A DNA stretch of 35,347 nt, taken from positions 1 to 35,347 of the forward strand of contig SCUO01000017.1 in NCBI GenBank assembly GCA_004297395.1, written 5' to 3'. This DNA comes from Chloroflexota bacterium. GTDB taxonomy: Bacteria; Chloroflexota; Limnocylindria; Limnocylindrales; CSP1-4. A program made the translations under genes and the position numbers. Of this stretch, positions 21,149 through 28,367 are shown in pieces. How positions within the stretch are numbered: position 1 is the stretch's first letter; each line of letters starts with the position of its first letter. Under the pieces are notes generated by a model. It had not been told where the DNA came from, ran no database searches, and was given only the letters and a program-made list of their open reading frames with translations.

Positions 21149-22897
21149 ATGAAGCGATCGAGACTGGCAGCACTCGCGGCCCTCGGGCTGCTCCTCGCGG
21201 TCTCCGCGCCGACGGCGACGGCCAAGCCGAAGCCGGGCTCTCCCGCCGAGACCCACGCCCAGACGACGGAGATCCAGCTCCTGTCGCTCAACGACTTCCA
21301 CGGCAACCTCGAGCCACCGGGCGGGTCCGGCGGCCGAATCGGCGCACTCAACGGCGCCGGCCAATGCGTCGCACCGGACTGCTACCTGGCGGGCGGTGTG
21401 GAGTACCTGGCGACCCACGTCCGAGGCCTGCGGGCCACGAACCCGAACACGCTGTTCCTGTCGGCCGGTGACCTGATCGGGGCGACGCCGCTGATCTCGG
21501 CGCTGTTCCACGACGAGCCGACGATCGAGGCCTTCAATCTCATGGACCTCGACTTCAACGGCGTGGGCAACCACGAGTTCGACGAGGGCGTCGACGAGCT
21601 CCTCCGGATGCAGAACGGCGGGTGCCATCCGATCGATGGCTGCGCCGACGGCGACGGCTTCGCCGGGGCCGACTTCGGCTTCCTGGCCGCGAACGTCGTC
21701 TACCGGGACGGCGGCGACACGATCTTCCCGCCCTATGCGATCCGCGAGTTTCCGGGCGTCGACGTCGCGATCGTCGGCATGACGCTCGAGGGCACGCCCG
21801 ACATCGTGACCCCGGCCGGCATCCAGACGGTCGACTTCCTCGACGAGGCGGAGAGCGTCAACGCCCTCGTCCCGGTGCTCAAGGCCCAGGGCATCGAGAC
21901 GATCATCGTCCTGCTCCACGAGGGCGGCTCGATCGGGGCGCCGGGCAATGGCGCCGGGTCCGTCGCGGCCATCAACAGCTGCAACAACCCGACCGGTCCG
22001 ATCCCGCCGATCGTCGACGCCATGAGCGACGAGATCGATGTGGTCATCACCGGCCACACCAACTGGGCGGTCAACTGCGTCATCGACGGCAAGATCGTCA
22101 CAGGCGCCGCCCACCAGGGCCGGCTCGTGACCGACATCGACCTGACGATCAGCCGAGCGACGAAGGACGTCGTGGCGGCAAGCGTCAACAACGTCATCGT
22201 GACCCGGACGGTCGCCAAGGCGGCGGATCTCACCGGGCTCATCGCAAAGTACTCGACCCTCGTCGCGCCCCTCGCGAACGAGGTCGTCGGCTCGTCGACG
22301 GGCGACATTCTCCGGGCGAACAACGCTGCCGGCGAGTCGGCCCTCGGGGACGTGATCGCCGACGCCCAGCTCGCCGCGACATCTGGCGCCCTCTTCGGCG
22401 GCGCCGTCGTGGCCTTCATGAACCCCGGCGGCATCCGGGGCGACATCATCGCCAGCCAGACACCGGGTGGCGAGGCGGTCGGGGAGGTCACGTACGGGGA
22501 GCTCTTCAGCGTCCAGCCATTCAGCAACGTCATGACCGTCATGACCTGCACGGGCGCCCAGATCGATGCCCTCCTGGAGCAGCAGTTCCGGGCGACCGGC
22601 AACACCATCCTTCAGGTGCCTGCGGGCTTCGCCTACACCTGGGATGCCGCGGCTCCGCTCGGCTCGCGGGTCGACATCGGGTCGATCACGATCGGCGGCG
22701 TCGCCATCGCCGCCGGCGCGGACTACCGCGTCGCGATGAACAACTTCCTCGCCACCGGCGGGGACGGGTTCAGCGTCTTCACCCAGTGCACCGACCCGCT
22801 CGGCGGAGAGATCGACCTCGACGTCCTGGTGACGTACTTCGGGGCCAACTCGCCCGTCGCGCCGGGTCCCCAGAACCGGATCACGCGGCTGAACTAG
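21149..22897 (+). CDS. secreted 5'-nucleotidase / metallophosphoesterase
   Basis: Exported enzyme of the UshA/CD73 5'-nucleotidase family, which hydrolyses nucleotides or related phosphomonoesters outside the cell using two metal ions. The 582-residue protein begins with a signal peptide (about residues 1-25, ending PTATA). The N-terminal metallophosphatase domain shows LNDFHGN (Asp49, His51), SAGDLIG, VGNHEFDEG, LLHEGG and TGHTN, a complete set of metal ligands. The C-terminal domain has the family segments NPGGIRGD and TGGDGFSVF. GAGAGGA (21138-21144) precedes the ATG by 4 bases. It stands alone between the sugar operon and a terminator-like hairpin and has its own predicted promoter. There is no sortase or membrane anchor at the C-terminus, so it is probably released or wall-associated. 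Confidence 0.92.
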   Translation: MKRSRLAALAALGLLLAVSAPTATAKPKPGSPAETHAQTTEIQLLSLNDFHGNLEPPGGSGGRIGALNGAGQCVAPDCYLAGGVEYLATHVRGLRATNPNTLFLSAGDLIGATPLISALFHDEPTIEAFNLMDLDFNGVGNHEFDEGVDELLRMQNGGCHPIDGCADGDGFAGADFGFLAANVVYRDGGDTIFPPYAIREFPGVDVAIVGMTLEGTPDIVTPAGIQTVDFLDEAESVNALVPVLKAQGIETIIVLLHEGGSIGAPGNGAGSVAAINSCNNPTGPIPPIVDAMSDEIDVVITGHTNWAVNCVIDGKIVTGAAHQGRLVTDIDLTISRATKDVVAASVNNVIVTRTVAKAADLTGLIAKYSTLVAPLANEVVGSSTGDILRANNAAGESALGDVIADAQLAATSGALFGGAVVAFMNPGGIRGDIIASQTPGGEAVGEVTYGELFSVQPFSNVMTVMTCTGAQIDALLEQQFRATGNTILQVPAGFAYTWDAAAPLGSRVDIGSITIGGVAIAAGADYRVAMNNFLATGGDGFSVFTQCTDPLGGEIDLDVLVTYFGANSPVAPGPQNRITRLN

Positions 22898-22932
22898 CCG
22901 GCGGCTGAATCAGCCGAAACGGATTCGAGGGA

Positions 22933-22956
22933 AGGCCGGCTCGCCAGGGCCGGCCT
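22933..22956 (+). terminator. hairpin after the 5'-nucleotidase gene
   Basis: AGGCCGGC (22933-22940) pairs perfectly with GCCGGCCT (22949-22956) across an 8-base loop, and is followed by CCCCGTTT, a short T run. It lies 36 bases after the stop codon. It looks like an intrinsic terminator with a weak U tract. Confidence 0.6.
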
Positions 22957-22991
22957 CCCCGTTTCCGGGCATACGGGTCAGATCGGCGACG

Positions 22992-22997
22992 TACCAT
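22992..22997 (+). promoter_or_regulatory. putative -10 element of the 111-residue unknown gene
   Basis: TACCAT lies 44 bases before the GTG, just after the preceding terminator hairpin. The same hexamer serves as the -10 candidate for uvrC. No clear -35 is seen. A good Shine-Dalgarno (AGGAGG, 23031-23036) sits in the short leader. Confidence 0.3.
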
Positions 22998-23041
22998 CCG
23001 GCCCGGCCGGCCACGAGGCGGCCCCGCCGAAGGAGGATCGC

Positions 23042-23377
23042 GTGCCCGACGGTCACGCCCGCGTTCGCGCCCGCCACGAGCTGCCGGAGATCGATGCCGC
23101 CGCGCTGGAGGCCGCCCGGGCCGGCGACCTCGTCCTTGCCGCGGCCCGTGAGCGTGGTTCGGAGCGCTGGGTTCGCTACTTCGCGCCGTTGCCGGATCGC
23201 CTTCGCGATGAGCCCCTGGCCGGCCTGCGGGCGGCCGCCCGGACGGCGCGAGCTGCCTACGGATCGAAGGATTCGATCCGTGACGCCGTGCCGGAGGCCG
23301 TTGCGGAGCCGTTCCTCGCCACGGTGGATCGACTCCTCAAGCTCATCGCCCGATGGGAGGCGAGGCGCGAGGACTGA
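23042..23377 (+). CDS. small protein of unknown function
   Basis: A 111-residue cytoplasmic protein that I do not recognise. It is supported by AGGAGG (23031-23036) 5 bases before the GTG and by codon use with strong third-position GC. It is predicted to be mostly helical, rich in Ala, Arg and Glu, with a central WVRYFAPLPDRL segment and a C-terminal amphipathic helix (FLATVDRLLKLIARWEARRE). There are no Cys residues, membrane segments or clear motifs. It stands alone between two terminators or convergent ends; its stop is only 3 bases from the stop of the minus-strand methyltransferase-like gene. A helical bundle or small binding protein is all that can be suggested. Confidence 0.65.
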   Translation: MPDGHARVRARHELPEIDAAALEAARAGDLVLAAARERGSERWVRYFAPLPDRLRDEPLAGLRAAARTARAAYGSKDSIRDAVPEAVAEPFLATVDRLLKLIARWEARRED

Positions 23378-23380
23378 GGC

Positions 23381-23866
23381 TCAGTACAGCCACGGAATCA
23401 TCCGCCGCGTCCTCGCGGCGTACCCGGCGTAGGCCGGGAATCGTGCCTCGAGCCAGGCCTCCTCGCGCCGGCGCTTGAGGTCGAAGAAGGCGAGCAGCAG
23501 CGCGGCCATCGCACCGGCGACGAGCGAGTGGCGGGCGATCGCCCAGCCGACCGCCGCGATGACGATGCCACCGTAGATCGGGTGCCGAACGAGCCGGTAC
23601 GGCCCGCTGGCGACGAGAGCGGCCCCGGCCCGGGGCCGGGGCAGGGCGGAGAAGGCACCCCCACGGCCGAGCGAGCCGGAGGCAGCCAGTGCCAGCCCCA
23701 GCCCGAGGATGACGAGCGTCGCGCCGGCGAGGCCCAGGAGCTCGGCCATGGGCGACGCCACAGCCGCGCGCACGCCCACGCCGGCAGCCGCGACGAGGAC
23801 GAACAGCACGCCCTGGACGAGGACCCAGCCCTCGCCCCGGGGACCCAGCGACGGCAGCCTGGACAT
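23381..23866 (-). CDS. isoprenylcysteine carboxyl methyltransferase-like membrane protein
   Basis: Small integral membrane protein of the ICMT/phospholipid methyltransferase superfamily, 161 residues, with about four membrane segments (near residues 13-33, 40-62 and a hydrophobic pair at 100-127). The diagnostic motif GPYRLVRHPIYGG is at residues 88-100. A C-terminal EEAWLEARFPAY...YAARTRRMIPW segment matches the AdoMet-binding end of the family. Bacterial members methylate lipids or unknown small molecules; the substrate cannot be inferred. The ATG is 9 bases after the UvrD-like stop, so the two share a transcript. Confidence 0.8.
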   Translation of the reverse strand: MSRLPSLGPRGEGWVLVQGVLFVLVAAAGVGVRAAVASPMAELLGLAGATLVILGLGLALAASGSLGRGGAFSALPRPRAGAALVASGPYRLVRHPIYGGIVIAAVGWAIARHSLVAGAMAALLLAFFDLKRRREEAWLEARFPAYAGYAARTRRMIPWLY

Positions 23867-23875
23867 GGGCCGATC

Positions 23876-25543
23876 CTACGCCGCCGGCTCGAGCTCCCAG
23901 GGCTCGAATGCCTCCCGCAGGAAGACCGACGGCGCATCCGGATCGTAGACGAGGGTCAGCGAGCGGCGGGCCCGCGTCCAGGCCACGTAGGCCAGTCGTC
24001 GTTCCTCCTCGAGGGCCCGTCTCGGGTCCTCCGCATCGGCGATTGAACGGGCGCTCGGGAAGCGACCGTCGTCCATGTCGACGACAGCGACGTGGTCGAA
24101 CTCGAGGCCCTTGGTGGCGTGGGCGGTGGCCAGGGTGAGGGCAGCGTCGTCGCGACGGAGTCGGGCGAGTCGGGCCCGGACGTCGGCGATCGCCGCGGCC
24201 AGCGCCGCGAGGTCCGGATAGGCCGGAGCCCAGGCCAGGAGTGCGGCCAGGATGGGGCGAGCCTCCTCGCCCGCGTCGGGCCGGAGGGCGGTCAGGGCGA
24301 CGAGCGGCGATCGCGCCCACCCGGAACCGCCGGCCGCCGCATGGAGCAGGCCGTCGACGAGCGGTGACTCCACGGGCAGCTCCAACCCGGTGGCGCGAAA
24401 CGGGACGTCCCGGGCCAGGGCGGCCACCACCGCGGGCAGGAGCTCGCGATTCGTCCGGGTGAGGATCCCGAACGTGTCATCGCCGCCGCCTCGGGGTCCG
24501 CCGGGTCCGCCGGGCGCCGCCACCCACGATCGCAGCACCGCGTGGCAGCGATCGGCATCGTCGGCGGTCAGGGGCGCGAGGATCACCGCGCCGGGCGCGT
24601 CGGGACGGGCCGCGATCCGCTTGTCGAACCGCTCGCGGTTGCCCTCGATCAAACGGACCGCGCGCGAGATCACCGCCGCCGGGCAGCGGTAGTTGGTCAC
24701 CAGGTCCACCCGCCGGAGACCGGGCAGGGACGTCTCGGCCAGGGCGAGCAGGCGGCGGACGTCCGCGAGCCGCCAGCCGTAGATCGACTGGTCGTCGTCA
24801 CCGACCAGGAAGATGCGGTTGGCCGGTGCGGCCAGGAGGAGCGCCATCCGGAGCTGGCTCCGGTCGAGGTCCTGGGCCTCGTCGACGAGGAGGTGCGCGC
24901 AGCGGGCCCGCCACGAGGCCAGGACGGGCGGCTCGGTCTCCAGCAGGCGGGTCGAGCGGACGACGAGGTCGTCAAAGTCGAGGCCGCCGGCCTCGGCGAT
25001 GGCCTGCTCGTAGGCCACGAATGCCCGCGCCAGCGGGCCTGCCTCCGGATCTGCGGCGACCGCCGTCGCCTCGACCCCGAGATCGAGCTTCAGGCGCGAG
25101 ATGATCGTGTCGAGCCGGCGGCGCTCGGCCGGGGTCGTGTCGGGGAGCGCCGTTCGAAGGACCGCCTCACGATCGAGGAGGGGAGCGGTCGGCTCCCCGG
25201 CCTCCCGGAGGATCTCGAGGCCGAGGGCGTGGAACGTCCGGACCCGGACGGCGCCGGTGGGCCGGCCGAGCGGTTCAAGCGCCACCTCGAGGCGCTCCGC
25301 CAGCTCCACGGCGGCCTTCCGGTTGAAGCTGATCGCCGCGATCTGCCCCGGATCCACGCCCTCGTCGACGAGCCAGGCGATCCGGGCGACCAGGGTCGTC
25401 GTCTTGCCGCTGCCGGCGGGCGCGACGCACAGGATCGGGCCGGGTGGCGCGGTGGCCGCCGCTCGCTGGTCCGGTGCAAGCCGCGCGAGGCGTTCGACGA
25501 CGGCCGGGTGACTGGCCATGGACCGGAGCATGGCGGTGGGCAC
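23876..25543 (-). CDS. short UvrD/PcrA-type superfamily 1 helicase
   Basis: ATP-dependent 3'-5' DNA helicase of superfamily 1A, 555 residues. Motifs in order are the Q motif (LAPDQ, Gln26), Walker A APAGSGKTTT (41-50), motif Ia with SFNRKAA, VRTFHALG, Walker B DEAQD, motif III GDDDQSIYGWR, motif IV NYRCP, motif V ATAHATKGLEFD and motif VI YVAWTRAR. All catalytic motifs are intact. UvrD and PcrA are about 700 residues; here the region between motifs IV and V is short, so much of the 2B subdomain is missing, as in several compact UvrD-like helicases. The GTG at 25543 is a tentative start; an in-frame ATG at 25519 is also possible. A repair or replication role is likely but not specific. Confidence 0.88.
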   Translation of the reverse strand: MPTAMLRSMASHPAVVERLARLAPDQRAAATAPPGPILCVAPAGSGKTTTLVARIAWLVDEGVDPGQIAAISFNRKAAVELAERLEVALEPLGRPTGAVRVRTFHALGLEILREAGEPTAPLLDREAVLRTALPDTTPAERRRLDTIISRLKLDLGVEATAVAADPEAGPLARAFVAYEQAIAEAGGLDFDDLVVRSTRLLETEPPVLASWRARCAHLLVDEAQDLDRSQLRMALLLAAPANRIFLVGDDDQSIYGWRLADVRRLLALAETSLPGLRRVDLVTNYRCPAAVISRAVRLIEGNRERFDKRIAARPDAPGAVILAPLTADDADRCHAVLRSWVAAPGGPGGPRGGGDDTFGILTRTNRELLPAVVAALARDVPFRATGLELPVESPLVDGLLHAAAGGSGWARSPLVALTALRPDAGEEARPILAALLAWAPAYPDLAALAAAIADVRARLARLRRDDAALTLATAHATKGLEFDHVAVVDMDDGRFPSARSIADAEDPRRALEEERRLAYVAWTRARRSLTLVYDPDAPSVFLREAFEPWELEPAA

Positions 25544-25563
25544 TCATCCGGCGATTGACGGAA

Positions 25564-25638
25564 GTGGTGCGCGGGTGCACCGCCGCCGGCTGGATGCCGG
25601 CAATGCAGCGTCAACGAGTGGCCAAACCGCGCTATCGT
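25564..25638 (+). promoter_or_regulatory. promoter region of the secreted phosphatase-fold gene
   Basis: GTGGTGCG (25564-25571) followed by GGTGCACC forms a short inverted repeat (GGTGC...GCACC). GCTATCGT (25631-25638) gives a TATCGT -10 candidate with a weak GTCAAC at -35 (25610, 17-base spacer). The two shared 8-mers are 67-69 bases apart here and in front of the 5'-nucleotidase. This region also separates the divergent UvrD-like gene, for which I see no clear promoter. Confidence 0.4.
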
Positions 25639-25692
25639 GTGCGTTCCAGGGTCGTCCAGTGCTGTCCGCTGCGGATAGGCGTCGATTCGCCA

Positions 25693-25716
25693 CACGTTCA
25701 CCACCACGTTCACCAC
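25693..25716 (+). repeat. tandem 12-bp direct repeat CACGTTCACCAC x2
   Basis: Two exact head-to-tail copies of CACGTTCACCAC stand 25 bases before the GTG of the secreted phosphatase-fold gene. Each contains GTTCACC, the core of actinobacterial PHO-box repeats, which however recur every 11 bp. It could be a regulator site or only a chance duplication. Confidence 0.5.
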
Positions 25717-25741
25717 CCCTGAAGACGTGGAGGAGGTCCCC

Positions 25742-26992
25742 GTGAACCACGCCCGCATTCGGCCATTCATCACCCTCGCCCTCGTCGGCCTGCTGGCCGC
25801 GCTCCTCGCCGGCCCCGTGGCGGTCTCGGCGCGGTCCGAGACGGTCCGCTTCGCGACGTTCAACGCGTCGCTGAACCGCAACAATGCGGGCCAGGCCCTG
25901 GCCGACCTGTCAGCACCCGGGAACCCCCAGGCCAGCGCGGTGGCCGAGATCATCCAGCGGGCCCAGCCGGACGTCCTCCTGATCAACGAGTTCGACTACT
26001 ACCCCGACAACGCCCTGGCGACGGCCTTCCAGGACAACTACCTGTCGATCTCGCAGCACGGCGCGGCGCCGATCGACTACCCGTACGTCTTCGTCGCCCC
26101 GTCGAACACCGGGATCCCGTCGGGCTTCGACCTCAACAACAACGGCGTCGTCGCCGGCGGCGACGACGCGTTCGGCTTCGGCTTCTTCCCGGGGCAGTTC
26201 GGGATGGCCGTCTTCTCGCGTTTCCCCATCGACCTCGACGCGGTCCGGACATTCCAGTTCTTCCTGTGGCAGGACATGCCGGGCGCGCTCCTGCCGGACG
26301 ATCCGGCGACGGCCGCTCCGGCTGACTGGTATTCGGCCGAGGAGCTGGCCGTCTTCCGGCTCTCGTCGAAGAGCCACTGGGACGTGCCGATCCGGCTGGG
26401 CCCGCGGACCGTCCACTTCCTCGTGAGTCATCCCACCCCGCCGGTCTTCGACGGTCTGGAGGATCGGAACGGGACCCGCAACAACGACGAGATCCGGTTC
26501 TGGGCCGATTACGTGACCCCCGGGCCGACCTCGGCCTACATCTACGATGACGCCGGGGGCCAGGGGGGCCTCAAGCCCGGCGAGCTGTTCGTGATCGCGG
26601 GCGACCAGAACAGCGATCCGCTCGACGGCGACAGCATCCCCGGTTCGATCCAGCAGTTCCTGGACCACCCCCTCGTCAACACCCGGGTGACCCCCTCCAG
26701 CGAGGGCGGGCCGTACTGGGCCGATGTCCAGGGCGCCCTCAACGACGGGCACGAGAGCGATCCCAGGCACGACACGGCCGACTTCTGCGACACCCCGGCC
26801 TTCCCGCCGTGCAGCGGTCCGGGCAACCTGCGGGCGGACTACGTCCTGCCGCGGATCAATATCGGGATCCGCGACGCCGCGGTGTTCTGGCCAACTGCCG
26901 ACGATCCGCTCGTCTACCTGACCGGCACCGGGTTCCCGGTCCCGAGCTCGGACCATCGGCTCGTCTGGGTGGACCTCGCCGTCCCCGGCTGA
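25742..26992 (+). CDS. secreted endonuclease/exonuclease/phosphatase-fold protein
   Basis: Exported member of the EEP (DNase I-like) superfamily, 416 residues. The GTG at 25742 is set by GGAGGAGG (25729-25736) 5 bases upstream; an earlier in-frame GTG would begin inside the Shine-Dalgarno region. A signal peptide covers about residues 1-30 (LVGLLAALLAGPVAVSA). The catalytic framework is visible: RFATFNASL at the first strand, LLINEFDYY (metal-binding Glu), SHPTPP, GDQNSDP and a final SSDHRLVWVDL. An EF-hand-like loop, DLNNNGVVAGGDD, lies at about residue 130 and may bind calcium. EEP enzymes cut phosphodiester or phosphomonoester bonds in nucleic acids, lipids or inositol phosphates; the actual substrate is unknown. 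The neighbouring nucleotidase suggests phosphate scavenging. Confidence 0.85.
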   Translation: MNHARIRPFITLALVGLLAALLAGPVAVSARSETVRFATFNASLNRNNAGQALADLSAPGNPQASAVAEIIQRAQPDVLLINEFDYYPDNALATAFQDNYLSISQHGAAPIDYPYVFVAPSNTGIPSGFDLNNNGVVAGGDDAFGFGFFPGQFGMAVFSRFPIDLDAVRTFQFFLWQDMPGALLPDDPATAAPADWYSAEELAVFRLSSKSHWDVPIRLGPRTVHFLVSHPTPPVFDGLEDRNGTRNNDEIRFWADYVTPGPTSAYIYDDAGGQGGLKPGELFVIAGDQNSDPLDGDSIPGSIQQFLDHPLVNTRVTPSSEGGPYWADVQGALNDGHESDPRHDTADFCDTPAFPPCSGPGNLRADYVLPRINIGIRDAAVFWPTADDPLVYLTGTGFPVPSSDHRLVWVDLAVPG

Positions 26993-27206
26993 CATCGCCG
27001 AGCCTGGCGGACGGACGCCGGGCTCGATCGTCGGACCGTGTCTGCGGGCGGTGTCCGCGGGCACCGAGCGACCGGTACCCAAGCGGGGCGCGCCGACGCA
27101 CCAACCGGGACCTGTCTCCCATGGGCGAGCGCGCTCCGATGGCGGACAGTCCGGTGACCAGACACCGCCGGGTCGTCACGGGGTCGCTACCGGGAGGTCC
27201 AGCTCG

Positions 27207-28346
27207 ATGTTCCGTCGCGTCGTTCGCCGTTCGGCCACGCTGGCCGCTATGGCGGCGCTCATCGCCTCGGGCGTCGCGATGGCCGACGTCGTCGGCGCCG
27301 ACGGCGACGATGTGGCGGGCGTCCAGAGCTTCGTCGACCTCGGCACCGTGGCGCCGGGGGCCACGATCACCCGGGACGTCGACATGGTCCTGACCTGCAC
27401 CGGCCTGCGCCACGTGGATCCGGGCCAGGTCGTGAACCTGTGGCAATCCGAGGTCACCGGGCCCGCTCTCGGCGGCTCGATCAACGCGACGGCCACGAGC
27501 GTGGGGCCGGTACCGACGGGCTGGGCCAACGACGCCGCGGGCATCGTCGGCTGCGCTTCGCCGCTCCAGGTGACGTCGGCCGAGCCGAGCCACGTGACGA
27601 TCGTCGCCCCGACCGTCCCGGGCCTCGACTACGAGCTCACGGTGACGTATGGGCGGACGCTCAGCCCCGCCGGCGTGGCCGACGCCGCGAGCATGGGCGG
27701 CCTGACCGTGATCACCTTCCGCCTGGATGTCGAGGACCTCGACTCGACGCCTCCGACCCTCTTCGGCATGCCCGCGGCCATGGACCTCGTCACCGACGAT
27801 CCCACCGGCACGACCCTCGACTACGCCCTGCCCACGGCCACGGACGACCAGGACCCTGCGCCCACCGTGGCCTGCGATCCGGCGCCCGGCACGCACATCC
27901 CCACCGGCGTGACGACCATGACCTGCGCCGCGTCGGACGCCAGCGGCAACTCGACCGTCGCGACGTTCGACGTCGTCCTCCATCTGGGGTCGGTCGAATG
28001 GGGCGATCCGGTGGGCGCCGCCGCCGAGCTCCGCGTCTCGCTGGGCCGTTCGATCCCGCTCAAGGTCCGGGCCTGGCTGGACGGGCTGCCCCAGGCCGGA
28101 CCGGCCGCGTTCGAGGTCTGGAGCTGCACGGCGAGATCGACCGGCTCGCTGCAGACGGCCGCCGCCGGGTGGAACGCCGACGCGGCCCGCTGGATGGCCG
28201 TCCTCGACACGTCGGGGCTGGCCGCCGGCTGCCACACCGTCGCCCTCGTGCGCGACGGGACATCCCTGGGATCGTTCGTCCTCGAGATCGTGGATCCACC
28301 GGCCGCGGGCGCGACGCCGGGACGGGGCTCGAGCCGCGGCGACTGA
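27207..28346 (+). CDS. secreted protein with HYR (hyalin repeat) domain
   Basis: Exported protein of 379 residues. The ATG at 27207 follows GGGAGG (27192-27197) by 9 bases and opens a signal peptide (residues about 1-26, ending GVAMA). The N-terminal half is a beta-rich domain with two possible disulphides. Residues about 179-262 form a HYR-type immunoglobulin-like domain, recognised by DSTPPTLFG, TATDDQDPAP, a Cys pair and the closing ASDASGNSTVATF. A further beta domain with Cys residues follows. HYR domains mediate extracellular adhesion or protein contacts and have no catalysis. There is no membrane anchor or sorting signal. It sits 214 bases after the EEP-fold gene, a gap in which I see only a GC-rich imperfect palindrome near 27051, and 21 bases before uvrC. 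Confidence 0.8.
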   Translation: MFRRVVRRSATLAAMAALIASGVAMADVVGADGDDVAGVQSFVDLGTVAPGATITRDVDMVLTCTGLRHVDPGQVVNLWQSEVTGPALGGSINATATSVGPVPTGWANDAAGIVGCASPLQVTSAEPSHVTIVAPTVPGLDYELTVTYGRTLSPAGVADAASMGGLTVITFRLDVEDLDSTPPTLFGMPAAMDLVTDDPTGTTLDYALPTATDDQDPAPTVACDPAPGTHIPTGVTTMTCAASDASGNSTVATFDVVLHLGSVEWGDPVGAAAELRVSLGRSIPLKVRAWLDGLPQAGPAAFEVWSCTARSTGSLQTAAAGWNADAARWMAVLDTSGLAAGCHTVALVRDGTSLGSFVLEIVDPPAAGATPGRGSSRGD

Positions 28347-28354
28347 TCCTCGCC

Positions 28355-28360
28355 TACCAT
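28355..28360 (+). promoter_or_regulatory. putative -10 element of a leaderless uvrC promoter
   Basis: TACCAT ends 7 bases before the uvrC GTG, so the transcript would start at or beside the start codon. There is no Shine-Dalgarno and no convincing -35. I find no GAAC-N4-GTTC LexA box here, unlike uvrA and uvrB. Confidence 0.45.
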
Positions 28361-28367
28361 CGGGGGC

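Noticed and set aside
27051-27206. Earlier start of the HYR-domain gene at 27051
   Set aside because: The extra 52 residues are low-complexity and would precede an obvious signal peptide. The ATG at 27207 has GGGAGG upstream.
28300-28367. LexA box before uvrC
   Set aside because: I looked for GAAC-N4-GTTC here and before the UvrD-like gene, recJ and mutM and did not see one.
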